Positions 1 through 8,281 of a stretch of 64,000 nucleotides of DNA are shown in pieces. The notes beneath the pieces are model-generated. The model was not told the origin of the DNA, made no database searches, and worked only from the letters and a program-made list of their open reading frames with translations. Numbering within the stretch: position 1 is the first letter of the stretch; each line of letters opens with the position of its first letter. The stretch is from assembly GCF_000014145.1 (NCBI RefSeq), contig NC_008255.1, forward strand, positions 1,489,501 through 1,553,500. The letters run 5' to 3'. A program made the translations under genes and the position numbers. Source of the stretch: Cytophaga hutchinsonii ATCC 33406. Its GTDB lineage: Bacteria; Bacteroidota; Bacteroidia; Cytophagales; Cytophagaceae.

Positions 1-8
1 TGTCAACA

Positions 9-1820
9 ATGGGAACATTTGCTAAAAAAGTTCTAATACTAGCAGCAATGACTGCTGGTACGATGATGGTTTCAAACGCTCAGGTAGTTTATTGGAACGG
101 ATTAGGTCGTGCGTTAGTAACAGGAAGTTACTTAAACGGAAATATCTTAAAGCCTTATTCAGATAGTACTGATCAGGCAAATATTGTTACTCAATACAAA
201 GATTCAACATCTGCGAGAAAATCAACAGATGGTTACACGATCTTTGATTTGGGTGTAAATGCTCAGCCAAATGAAGCATTAAGAGCCAGTGCAACATTAC
301 GTTTGTCTAACAGCTTTGGTGGTTTCTACGGTGATGGTTCTCAGTTTATCTTCCGTCAATTACGTTTAGACGGTATCATAGGCAAAAAAGTGAAATATGA
401 AATTGGAGATATTGATCTAGAATTGAGTAAGTATACCATCTTCAACTCAAATGAAATCTACAATGATTATGAATCAGATATCATTGCGCAACGCAGAAGT
501 GTGGTAGAATACGAAAACTTCAACTTCGGTAACAAATGGCGTTTACAAGGTGCACACATTGAAACAGGTCTTCGTTTCGAACAAGGGATTGAAAAGCTTG
601 GCTTACGTGCATTTGCTACAAGAAACAGAAGATACACACCTTCAATTACACCGGATCGTTATATGATGGGCGGCAGAGTTGAATTGGTTCAAAGCAGAAT
701 GTTACAGGTTGGTGGTAACTACGTGTACATCTTTGATGCTGCAGGTACGGTATCATCTCCGGGTTTAACAAATCAAAACCAGGTTCTAACTGGTGACTGG
801 AAAGTAACACACTACATGGATAAAATTGATTTGTCTTTCTATGGTGAAGCTGGTAAGTCAAACAATAAATATGCAGTTATTGAAAAAGATTCTGTTAAAA
901 CAGATGATTATTTCTATGATTTAGGTTTATCTGCAAAATATAAGCCGTGGTTATTGAAGTTGTTTGTTAACTACAGAAATGTAGGCGCTGATTTCTTCAG
1001 TTCCGGAGCACAAACAAGAAGAGTGAATGATTACGGTTATAACGGTCCTCATGGAAACAATACATTAGGAATGTTTGATCAGGTTCAGAACAATGCTGTT
1101 CAAAGAGCAACAATAGGTGGAGCTACGTTACTTGATTATGTATCTGATCAGAACCTGCGCAACCTGAATTTGAAAAATACACTTATGGCATTTAACCCTG
1201 CCTACAACAACATTACTCCTTATGGCCAGGCAACAGCAAACCGTAAAGGTTTAACAATAGGTGCTTCATTGGGTAATGCTGAAAAAGTAGTAAAAGCAGA
1301 TTTCGTTGCTGACTTATTATCTGAAGTTGCTTCTCAAGGCGATACCGTTGATAATGCTTTACGTAAATTTACTGGCTTAAAAGGTGGTGCTATGGTTAAC
1401 ATACACAAGTTGTTACGTTTTGAAAAGAACATAATATTTACTGCCGGCGCACGTTATGAAAAAACAACACGAGGTGGCGTAAGTCCGGTTGACCTTCAAT
1501 CTACGTTAATAGATTTAGGTTTAACAGTTGAAGTTGTTAAGAACCTTGACCTTATCGGTGGTATTAAGACAATCACAGCAAAAGGAAATGAATATATCTA
1601 TGTACGAAATGATTTCAATCAGATCAGAACAGATAATCCGTTCTCAAATTACAAACTTGATCAGTCTCAGTTCCTGTCTACGTTCGGTGCAAGATACAGA
1701 TTCAGCAAAAACACCTACTTTACAGTTAATGGAGTAACACAGAGTGTTAAATTTGATGATGCATCTTACAACAACTATAAGATCAATCAGATTTTCTTTA
1801 ACTACACAATGATATTCTAA
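9..1820 (+). CDS. Putative outer-membrane beta-barrel protein of a cellulose-utilisation cluster
   Basis: A 603-aa protein with an N-terminal signal peptide (hydrophobic stretch about residues 8-22, cleavage likely after the Ser-Asn-Ala before Gln25). The rest is alternating polar/aromatic beta-strand-like sequence ending in a short aromatic strand (FNYTMIF), as outer-membrane barrels do. The reading frame is open to the left window edge, so an earlier start cannot be excluded, but the signal peptide supports the ATG at 9. It is followed after 20 bp by a lipoprotein gene, then a carbohydrate-binding-like gene and a GH9 cellulase, all on the same strand, suggesting a cellulose or cello-oligosaccharide role at the cell surface. 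From memory the order resembles the CHU_1277-1280 region of C. hutchinsonii; this is unverified. Molecular function is not shown by the sequence. Confidence 0.75.
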   Translation: MGTFAKKVLILAAMTAGTMMVSNAQVVYWNGLGRALVTGSYLNGNILKPYSDSTDQANIVTQYKDSTSARKSTDGYTIFDLGVNAQPNEALRASATLRLSNSFGGFYGDGSQFIFRQLRLDGIIGKKVKYEIGDIDLELSKYTIFNSNEIYNDYESDIIAQRRSVVEYENFNFGNKWRLQGAHIETGLRFEQGIEKLGLRAFATRNRRYTPSITPDRYMMGGRVELVQSRMLQVGGNYVYIFDAAGTVSSPGLTNQNQVLTGDWKVTHYMDKIDLSFYGEAGKSNNKYAVIEKDSVKTDDYFYDLGLSAKYKPWLLKLFVNYRNVGADFFSSGAQTRRVNDYGYNGPHGNNTLGMFDQVQNNAVQRATIGGATLLDYVSDQNLRNLNLKNTLMAFNPAYNNITPYGQATANRKGLTIGASLGNAEKVVKADFVADLLSEVASQGDTVDNALRKFTGLKGGAMVNIHKLLRFEKNIIFTAGARYEKTTRGGVSPVDLQSTLIDLGLTVEVVKNLDLIGGIKTITAKGNEYIYVRNDFNQIRTDNPFSNYKLDQSQFLSTFGARYRFSKNTYFTVNGVTQSVKFDDASYNNYKINQIFFNYTMIF

Positions 1821-1840
1821 TTTTAATAAAAATTAAGAAC

Positions 1841-2983
1841 ATGAATATATTCAAACATAGTTTGTTTGCTGTAGCCCTTTTAATCGGTATAACTTCTTGT
1901 AAAAGAAGTTATACCGATTCTAAAGTGGTTGGCCCGACAAACATAGCTGCAAGTGAAAATTTCTCTTGCGGGGCGTTAACTACTTCATTTGGTACATCGG
2001 CTGATTTTACACTCCCGATTCCGAAATTCTTCATTGCAACGTTTCCTGAAACAGTTACCTGGAAAATTGAATTGGAAGGAGTAACTTCTAAAGCTACTAA
2101 AACGATTGCAGGTACATCATCTGCGCTAAATGTTTCAAATGCTACATGGACAGGTAATCACGATGGACTGTACTTTTTTGAAACAGGAGAAACCGTTGTT
2201 GCTAATTTAATTATCAGCGGCAAGCAAGGTGTATGTACTTCAACGACATTTACTATTGCTGCAGAAAAAGATTATACAGTTGCTACACCAACATTTATGC
2301 TGGTAAATGCGGGTTCTAATTTTGAAACTGCAATAGGATATCCAGACCAATTCAGCATTTTTCCTAGTGGCGGCACGGATGCTCCTGCTTATAAAGTTCA
2401 AAATGATTCTATACGTGCCCCGGAGGGCGTGCAGTATATGCGTCTGGAAGGTGTGTCTAAAGAAGCAAACGGGTTCTTTGTTGGGGGATTACAATCCAGA
2501 AGAAACGGTGGTGCTACTGTTTATTTCTTACCACCTGCATGGACAGATCCTAATCAACTTTATCTGAATATTTATGTAAGAGGTATTGAGAACCTGCCTA
2601 AAGATAACCTTCCTTATGCAACCTTAAACTTTGAATGTCAGGAAGACGATAGAATGGATGGAAGTACAATCGATAATTGTACATATTATGCTAATAAGCC
2701 CTCTAATACAAACACGGATAATTTCTGTCCTTCATCTGAAGATTCATGGGTATTTAAAATTCCTGTTAACCATATTGGCTGGAAATTATTCTCCTGTAAA
2801 TACAGTGATCTGTTACCATCAGAAGATTTTGCAAACGGTGGTTTTGGAAACAGAAAATTAGAACCGCAAAAAATTGCACGGGTTCAATTCGGTTTAGTTT
2901 CAAGCCCTCCGTTTAACAGAGTATCCGTAGATATCGATTTTGCATGCTTTACTTACGGAGCTCCATTAGATCCGCATAAATAA
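1841..2983 (+). CDS. Lipoprotein, probable cell-surface component of the cellulose cluster
   Basis: 380 aa. The N-terminus has a classic lipoprotein signal: Lys5, a hydrophobic core and the lipobox Gly-Ile-Thr-Ser-Cys with Cys20 as lipidation site. No enzyme motif was recognised. The C-terminal half has beta-rich sequence with several Cys and aromatic residues, compatible with a ligand-binding fold, but I assign no family. It starts 20 bp after the barrel gene and is followed 17 bp later by the next gene, so the three are probably co-transcribed. Unusually, a perfect 17-bp inverted repeat (1882-1919) lies inside the coding sequence exactly around the lipobox Cys codon. Confidence 0.75.
   Translation: MNIFKHSLFAVALLIGITSCKRSYTDSKVVGPTNIAASENFSCGALTTSFGTSADFTLPIPKFFIATFPETVTWKIELEGVTSKATKTIAGTSSALNVSNATWTGNHDGLYFFETGETVVANLIISGKQGVCTSTTFTIAAEKDYTVATPTFMLVNAGSNFETAIGYPDQFSIFPSGGTDAPAYKVQNDSIRAPEGVQYMRLEGVSKEANGFFVGGLQSRRNGGATVYFLPPAWTDPNQLYLNIYVRGIENLPKDNLPYATLNFECQEDDRMDGSTIDNCTYYANKPSNTNTDNFCPSSEDSWVFKIPVNHIGWKLFSCKYSDLLPSEDFANGGFGNRKLEPQKIARVQFGLVSSPPFNRVSVDIDFACFTYGAPLDPHK
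1882..1919 (+). promoter_or_regulatory. Perfect 17-bp intragenic hairpin at the lipobox codons
   Basis: Arms 1882-1898 and 1903-1919 are exact reverse complements around the 4-nt loop GTAA. The repeat covers codons 14-27 of the lipoprotein, and the left arm ends on the first base of the lipobox Cys codon. No T-run follows, so it is not a standard terminator. A strong mRNA hairpin here could pause ribosomes, influence secretion-coupled translation, or mark an RNA processing point between barrel and lipoprotein transcripts. The structure is seen directly; the function is inference. Confidence 0.7.
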
Positions 2984-3000
2984 TTTAAACACTTTAAGAA

Positions 3001-4128
3001 ATGAAATTCTTAGCATCGATACTTATACTGTTAGCGGTTACTGCCAGACAATGTGCATCCTTTGAAGCACAGGTACTGGATGATAACAGCCAGATTGCGG
3101 TGGTAGAAGATCCGGATATCGGAACTCCTGCCTGTCAATTTCAAAAAGGCACACTTGACGAATTCAACGGCGAAATTTATAGCTGGTGGGTTAGTAATGA
3201 CCAAACAAAATTATCTAAAATTGGAGATACTCTAAAGGTTGTTGGTAACGCAATCGGTTCTAAATGGGACTGTTTTGGTACGGAAACGGCTTTGTTAAAC
3301 ATGTCTGAATGTTCTGTAATTAAAATCCGTTGCAGAGCTGAAGGTGAAAAACCACCAACAGTTATCATTCACATGAAAGATATCAACCAGATGGATGCCA
3401 ATGCTGATTCTCCGAAACAGCGTATTCATTTAGGTAAAGAATACAAAGATTACTATTTTGATTTTACGGGAAAATGGAGACAATCCTGGCCGGATAATCA
3501 GAAGGTAGATGAGAAAATGATCCATGACTTCCTGATCTTCATTAATGGTGGTATGGCAGACTGGACAGGAACATTATACATTGATTATATTAAAATTGTT
3601 TCTCCGGATGAATTACCAAAGGTAGTTGCTTCAGAAGGTGGTGTCGTAGATGATTTTCAGGACGAATTGTATTCCTGGTGGGTTGCCAACGAAAAGTTAA
3701 ACCTGGAGAAAAAAGGGGATGTAATGTCTATTGAATGTACAGGAGTGGGTCCGGGTTACGAAACGTTTGGTAGAGCAATCAATCAGATGGATTTCACAAA
3801 AGCTCAGATCGTTCGTGTAAAAGCAAGAGCTGAAGGCGGTACGCCAAATCTTCGTATGGATTACAAAGATAAAAACGGGCATACTACAAATGAATTTCCT
3901 TTAATCATGAAGATTGAAGAATCAGGTGAATTTAAAAACTACTACTATAACTATTCAGGGAAATATTCTCAGACATATCCGGACGTGCAAACGGTAGATC
4001 CGACAGGTATGAAAGATGTGATATTCTTTGTAAACCCAGGTGGAGAACCATTTACCGGAAAGATTTTCATTGATGAGATCGAGGTTATTAGCGATAAAAA
4101 ATACCAAGAGCTTACTTCTGGTCAATAA
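3001..4128 (+). CDS. Secreted protein with two tandem carbohydrate-binding-like domains
   Basis: 375 aa with an N-terminal hydrophobic signal (residues 1-20). The mature part contains two homologous units, about residues 50-205 and 214-368. Each begins with Asp-(Asp/Glu)-Phe and a conserved Tyr-Ser-Trp-Trp-Val motif and ends with a Gly-x-(Leu/Ile)-(Tyr/Phe)-Ile-Asp strand. This resembles CBM11-like, galactose-binding jelly rolls. Paired Trp residues are typical glycan platform residues. It sits between the lipoprotein and the GH9 cellulase, so a cellulose or cello-oligosaccharide binding role is likely. The internal duplication is seen directly; the CBM family assignment is inference. Confidence 0.75.
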   Translation: MKFLASILILLAVTARQCASFEAQVLDDNSQIAVVEDPDIGTPACQFQKGTLDEFNGEIYSWWVSNDQTKLSKIGDTLKVVGNAIGSKWDCFGTETALLNMSECSVIKIRCRAEGEKPPTVIIHMKDINQMDANADSPKQRIHLGKEYKDYYFDFTGKWRQSWPDNQKVDEKMIHDFLIFINGGMADWTGTLYIDYIKIVSPDELPKVVASEGGVVDDFQDELYSWWVANEKLNLEKKGDVMSIECTGVGPGYETFGRAINQMDFTKAQIVRVKARAEGGTPNLRMDYKDKNGHTTNEFPLIMKIEESGEFKNYYYNYSGKYSQTYPDVQTVDPTGMKDVIFFVNPGGEPFTGKIFIDEIEVISDKKYQELTSGQ

Positions 4129-4134
4129 TTCATA

Positions 4135-4178
4135 AAACAAATACGATGTCTGGCAGGAGTTAGGCATCGTATTTGTTT
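4135..4178 (+). terminator. Stem-loop between binding protein and cellulase genes
   Basis: A 16-bp stem (4135-4150 with 4163-4178, one G-U pair) closes a 12-nt loop just downstream of the stop at 4128. The right arm is T-rich but not a clean T-run, so partial termination or 3'-end protection separating the upstream operon from the GH9 gene is plausible. Confidence 0.5.
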
Positions 4179-4237
4179 AATATAACAATGCTATTAAATA
4201 ATTGTATCATTTAAATAAGCCAGAACCTATGGTTTCA

Positions 4238-5998
4238 ATGAGAAAAATAAAAACAGCAAGCTTAATAACACTATTTGTGTCGGTGGCAGCATTGGCTTTC
4301 GGTCAAAAAGCTACTGACAAAATACGTTTGAACCAGGTAGGATTTTATCCTTCAACGGAAAAAGTTGCTATCATTACTGATTCTACTGCAAAGGAATTTT
4401 TTGTATTAGATGCAAAAACAAAGGAAAAAGTATTCTCCGGCGTATTAAAGCCAATGGGTATCTGGGAATACTCGGAAGAGTTTTCAAACAAAGCAGATTT
4501 TACAAAATTCAATAAAACAGGTACATATATAGTATCTGTACCTGGGGTTGGTGATTCCTATCCATTCCAGATTTCTAACCAGGTAAACTTAACGGTTGGT
4601 AAAGCATCTTTAGGATTTCTTTACTATCAAAGAGCTTCTACAGCACTGCCTGCACAATATGCAGGCAAATGGGCAAGACCGGCAGGTCACCCGGACGATC
4701 AGGTAATTGTTCATGCTTCTGCAGCAACAGCCACAAGACCGGAAGGAACAAAAATCAACTCATCTAAAGGATGGTATGATGCCGGTGATTACAATAAATA
4801 CATTGTAAACTCTGGTATCAGTACATATACATTGATGGCATTATATGAGCAGTATCCAAAATTCTTTGATACACTTAAATTAAATATCCCTGAAAATACC
4901 AATAACATTCCGGATCTTCTGGATGAAATACGCTGGAACCTTGACTGGATGGTTACCATGCAGGATGAAGATGGCGGTGTTTACCATAAATTGACAAACA
5001 CAAACTTTGATGGTTCTGTAATGCCGGCAGATGCTACTAACGGCAGATATGTCATCATGAAAACAACAGCCGCTTCTCTGGATTTTGCAGCAGTTATGGC
5101 TGTAGCATACAGAGTATACAAAAAGACAGATAAGGCATTTTCTGATAAATGTTTAAAAGCAAGTATTGCTGCATACGATTGGTCTAAAAAGAACAAAAGT
5201 GTTATTTATAACCAAGGCGTAATGAATCAGAAATACAATCCTGATATTAATACAGGTGCATATGATGATGGAAACGTTACAGATGAATTCCAGTGGGCTG
5301 CAATCGAATTATTTATTGCAACAAATCAGACGAAATATGCTGAAGATGCTAATATCGAATTTACACTGCGTACAGAATTTGAATTGCCAAACTGGGCTAA
5401 AGTAAATACATTAGGTCTTTATAGCTTAATTCAGAACAGAGACAATCTTCCGGAAGAATTTGCGCCGACATTAGAATTGGTTAAAACTAAAGTTCTGGAT
5501 TTAGCAAGTAAACTTCAGAAGTACCAGGTTAACAAGTCTGCATTTAATGTTGCTATGGGTTTGAGTAATGGTAATTTTAACTGGGGAAGTAACTCAACTG
5601 CAGCTAACCAGGGTATGTTGTTGATGAATGCATATAAATTAAGCAATGAAGGTTCTTACCTGACTGCAGCAATTTCAAACTTAGATTATTTATTGGGCCG
5701 TAATGGTACAGGTTATTGCTATGTTTCCGGATACGGAAGCAAGCAGGTTATGAATCCGCACCACAGACCAAGTGAAGCAGATGGAATTGTTGAGCCGGTA
5801 CCAGGTATGTTGGCAGGCGGACCAAATCCAGGTCAGGAAGATGCCGGAACATGTACAGGTAAGTATACAACTAAAGTTCCTGCAAAATCATACATTGATG
5901 AGCAGTGTAGTTATGCAACCAACGAAGTTGCTATTAACTGGAACTCACCATTTACATTCCTGTGCTTGTCCATTGAGGCAACAAAAGGCAGAAAGTAA
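4238..5998 (+). CDS. Glycoside hydrolase family 9 endoglucanase (cellulase)
   Basis: About 586 aa from the ATG at 4238, which gives a good signal peptide (Met-Arg-Lys-Ile-Lys, hydrophobic core, cleavage near Phe-Gly-Gln). An ATG at 4229 and a TTG at 4202 are alternatives. An N-terminal Ig-like CelD_N domain (about residues 25-105) starts with the typical Ile-Arg-Leu-Asn-Gln-Val-Gly-Phe, followed by the GH9 (alpha/alpha)6 barrel. Catalytic signatures are visible: Asp-Ala-Gly-Asp at 181-184 (base), the His-His-Arg-Pro-Ser active-site loop, and Asn-Glu-Val-Ala-Ile-Asn-Trp with the acid Glu at about 563. It hydrolyses beta-1,4-glucan. There is no CBM or T9SS tail, so it is probably periplasmic or envelope-located, matching C. 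hutchinsonii, which degrades cellulose by contact. Confidence 0.95.
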   Translation: MRKIKTASLITLFVSVAALAFGQKATDKIRLNQVGFYPSTEKVAIITDSTAKEFFVLDAKTKEKVFSGVLKPMGIWEYSEEFSNKADFTKFNKTGTYIVSVPGVGDSYPFQISNQVNLTVGKASLGFLYYQRASTALPAQYAGKWARPAGHPDDQVIVHASAATATRPEGTKINSSKGWYDAGDYNKYIVNSGISTYTLMALYEQYPKFFDTLKLNIPENTNNIPDLLDEIRWNLDWMVTMQDEDGGVYHKLTNTNFDGSVMPADATNGRYVIMKTTAASLDFAAVMAVAYRVYKKTDKAFSDKCLKASIAAYDWSKKNKSVIYNQGVMNQKYNPDINTGAYDDGNVTDEFQWAAIELFIATNQTKYAEDANIEFTLRTEFELPNWAKVNTLGLYSLIQNRDNLPEEFAPTLELVKTKVLDLASKLQKYQVNKSAFNVAMGLSNGNFNWGSNSTAANQGMLLMNAYKLSNEGSYLTAAISNLDYLLGRNGTGYCYVSGYGSKQVMNPHHRPSEADGIVEPVPGMLAGGPNPGQEDAGTCTGKYTTKVPAKSYIDEQCSYATNEVAINWNSPFTFLCLSIEATKGRK

Positions 5999-6014
5999 GA
6001 TATCACACACGATA

Positions 6015-6062
6015 ACATATGTAATAAAAAAAGGGCGAAAGCCCTTTTTTTATTACATATGT
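6015..6062. terminator. Long bidirectional terminator
   Basis: A perfect 22-bp stem (6015-6036 with 6041-6062) with a GAAA tetraloop. A run of seven A/T flanks the GC-rich top on both sides, so it can terminate transcripts from either strand. It separates the cellulase from the next gene. Confidence 0.9.
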
Positions 6063-6125
6063 AAAACCCGGCTTCTTTTAAAACGTAAAAGTGAAAGACA
6101 AGATATGCTATATATCCTTTCTTTT

Positions 6126-7064
6126 ATGAACCAGCTAAAACACCTATTATACGTTGTAACAGTATTTTTACTCTCTATTTCAGGAGCAAACGCACAATTG
6201 TTTCTGGAAGATTTGAGTTTGTACCCGGATCAGTTTGTTACTAAGAAAATTCACGACAATCCGGATATCAATCAATATTACCCTTTTATTGATGGTCGTG
6301 GGAATTATCCCAATCTGAGTAATCAAAAAGAGTTTCCTAAAAAGGTAGCGTTGATTTCCTTTTATATATGGAATAATGAAATTGTAGTTACCAATAAATC
6401 TGCCAATGAGTTCTGGCGAGGTTCAAACTGGACTGCTTCAATGGATGGGAATAAACTTTCTTCTGCATTAATCAGTTACTCTCTTGAATCTATAACCAAA
6501 CGCTTCGATTCATTAGGCACGAAATTAATCTCGCCTGGTGATTTTACAGCAGCGCAGCGTGAAGCATATGATTCGTTACGGATAAACTATGTGAGCTCTT
6601 ACAGAAGAAAAATATCAGATTCCGTTAACTACCAATCATGCTCCGCCATTTCATATAAATTCATCAAACTACCCAATCAAAAGTTGGATTATATATTTGC
6701 CAATTCATTGGCTGAGCTGGCCAGGGTTTTAGAGGTTGATGCTGTTCTGTTGGTTCAGAATGATGTTACTTTTGCCGGCACCCTTGGCCTGATTAATACA
6801 ATCACCATGAACATGTATGGCTTCAATCCTGTTTCTGTTTCAAGCGATGCTGTTCAGGGTAAAAAAAGATCTGCAAAGCTGAATGAGTTTTTGCTTTATT
6901 CATCCATTGAACTGGATCTGGAAGCGATCATTAGTCAGTACGATGAAAGCGGTGAATTAAAATATGAAAATTATATCGGCTATGATCGTTTATTGAACCT
7001 GATGATTGATCAGTTGTATGTAAGTTATCTTGAGCGAACTAAAATTACGCCGAAGAAAAGCTAA
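6126..7064 (+). CDS. Secreted protein of unknown function
   Basis: 312 aa from the ATG at 6126, which gives a clean signal peptide (Met-Asn-Gln-Leu-Lys, hydrophobic core, Ala-Asn-Ala-Gln cleavage). An in-frame ATG at 6105 is also possible; the much longer frame upstream overlaps the cellulase and the terminator and is not real. No motif was recognised. A central segment (about residues 200-235) is hydrophobic with a conserved-looking Leu-Ala-Glu-Leu-Ala-Arg-Val-Leu. The gene ends one base before the convergent flavoprotein gene. Periplasmic or outer-membrane location is inferred from the signal peptide only. Confidence 0.75.
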   Translation: MNQLKHLLYVVTVFLLSISGANAQLFLEDLSLYPDQFVTKKIHDNPDINQYYPFIDGRGNYPNLSNQKEFPKKVALISFYIWNNEIVVTNKSANEFWRGSNWTASMDGNKLSSALISYSLESITKRFDSLGTKLISPGDFTAAQREAYDSLRINYVSSYRRKISDSVNYQSCSAISYKFIKLPNQKLDYIFANSLAELARVLEVDAVLLVQNDVTFAGTLGLINTITMNMYGFNPVSVSSDAVQGKKRSAKLNEFLLYSSIELDLEAIISQYDESGELKYENYIGYDRLLNLMIDQLYVSYLERTKITPKKS

Positions 7065-7065
7065 T

Positions 7066-8277
7066 CTAAGCGGAAGCGCAGTTCAAACCTGCAATGTAGC
7101 CGGTTGTCCAGGCTGCCTGAAAGTTAAAACCACCTGTTATTCCATCAATATCTAAGGCTTCTCCTGCAACGTATACTCCCGGGCAATGCAATGCCTCAAG
7201 GGTTTGGTTATTTATACTATCCAGTGATATGCCGCCACATGTAACAAACTCTTCTTTGAAGGTTGTTTTACCGGAAGCGGTTAACGGATATTTTTTTATA
7301 AAGGAAAACAAAAGCTTCAGTTTTTTATTACCCAGTTCGGCCCAGTTTTCAAACGGCCGTACTTCTGCCTGATCACAGAAAACCTCCCATAAGCGTTTTG
7401 GTAATCCCAAAGGAATCACATTGCGAACGAGTTTTTTGGCATGCTGTTCTCTAACTATCTTCAGATCATTTTCCGATACATTGGGTGTATCTCCCAGCCA
7501 GTTTATCTGGATATCAAAATTGTATTTTTTGATTGCAAGGTCGCGTGCTGCAAAGGCTGAAAGCTTTAATACTGCCGGACCGCTTACTCCCCAATGCGTA
7601 ATCAGCAACGGGCCTTTATAAGAATAAGATGTTTGTTTAATACTTACTTCTGCCAGTTGCGAAACGCCCATTAATGCTTTAATAGGAGAGGCAGGTATAT
7701 TAAATGTAAATAAGGAAGGCACAGGCTCAGCAATGGTTAATCCCAATTCTTTTAACCAATTATAGTGATGTATCTGCGGGTATCCGCCGCTGGCAATAAT
7801 AATTTTATCTGCTGTAAGTGCTGCCTGCTCGGCAGAAGTTATACTAAAACCTGAAGGTGTTTGTTTTATGGATTGAACCTGAAACTTTGTTATAATCTTA
7901 ATCTGGTATTTTGCAGCTTCGGAAAGCAAGCAATCAATAATGGTTTGAGAACTGTCTGAAACAGGGAAAATTCTGCCGTCCGGTTCGGTTTTTAATTTAA
8001 CAGATCTTTTATTAAACCAGGCAATGGTATCTTTGTTGCTGAAGGTTTTAAAAGCTGTGCGCAGTAATTCACTTCCTCTTGGATAGTGTTTTACAAACTC
8101 TTCAAGCGTATCACACGCATTTGTTACGTTGCATCTGCCACCACCGGAAACACGCACTTTTGAAAGCAGCTTATCTGTTTTTTCTACAATCGTTACCTTG
8201 GCTGATTTATTCGTAGCTGCGCATGTAATTGCGCTGAAAAAACCGGCTGCCCCACCACCAACAATTACAATATTCAT
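7066..8277 (-). CDS. BaiN/YhiN-family FAD-dependent oxidoreductase
   Basis: 403 aa, normal for the HI0933/BaiN family. The N-terminus has the dinucleotide-binding motif Gly-Gly-Gly-Ala-Ala-Gly (residues 7-12). The family signature Arg-Val-Ser-Gly-Gly-Gly-Arg-Cys-Asn follows at about residues 42-50. The C-terminal FAD-closing segment Gly-Glu-Ala-Leu-Asp-Ile-Asp-Gly-Ile-Thr-Gly-Gly is also present. Members are cytoplasmic flavoproteins; the substrate of most is unknown. It lies 4 bp downstream of the HerA-like ATPase gene and is probably co-transcribed with it. Confidence 0.9.
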   Translation of the reverse strand: MNIVIVGGGAAGFFSAITCAATNKSAKVTIVEKTDKLLSKVRVSGGGRCNVTNACDTLEEFVKHYPRGSELLRTAFKTFSNKDTIAWFNKRSVKLKTEPDGRIFPVSDSSQTIIDCLLSEAAKYQIKIITKFQVQSIKQTPSGFSITSAEQAALTADKIIIASGGYPQIHHYNWLKELGLTIAEPVPSLFTFNIPASPIKALMGVSQLAEVSIKQTSYSYKGPLLITHWGVSGPAVLKLSAFAARDLAIKKYNFDIQINWLGDTPNVSENDLKIVREQHAKKLVRNVIPLGLPKRLWEVFCDQAEVRPFENWAELGNKKLKLLFSFIKKYPLTASGKTTFKEEFVTCGGISLDSINNQTLEALHCPGVYVAGEALDIDGITGGFNFQAAWTTGYIAGLNCASA

Positions 8278-8281
8278 ACTA

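Noticed and set aside
5772..6125. Long upstream extension of the secreted protein gene at 6126.
   Set aside because: It overlaps the cellulase gene in another frame and runs through the 22-bp terminator; the signal peptide starts at 6126.
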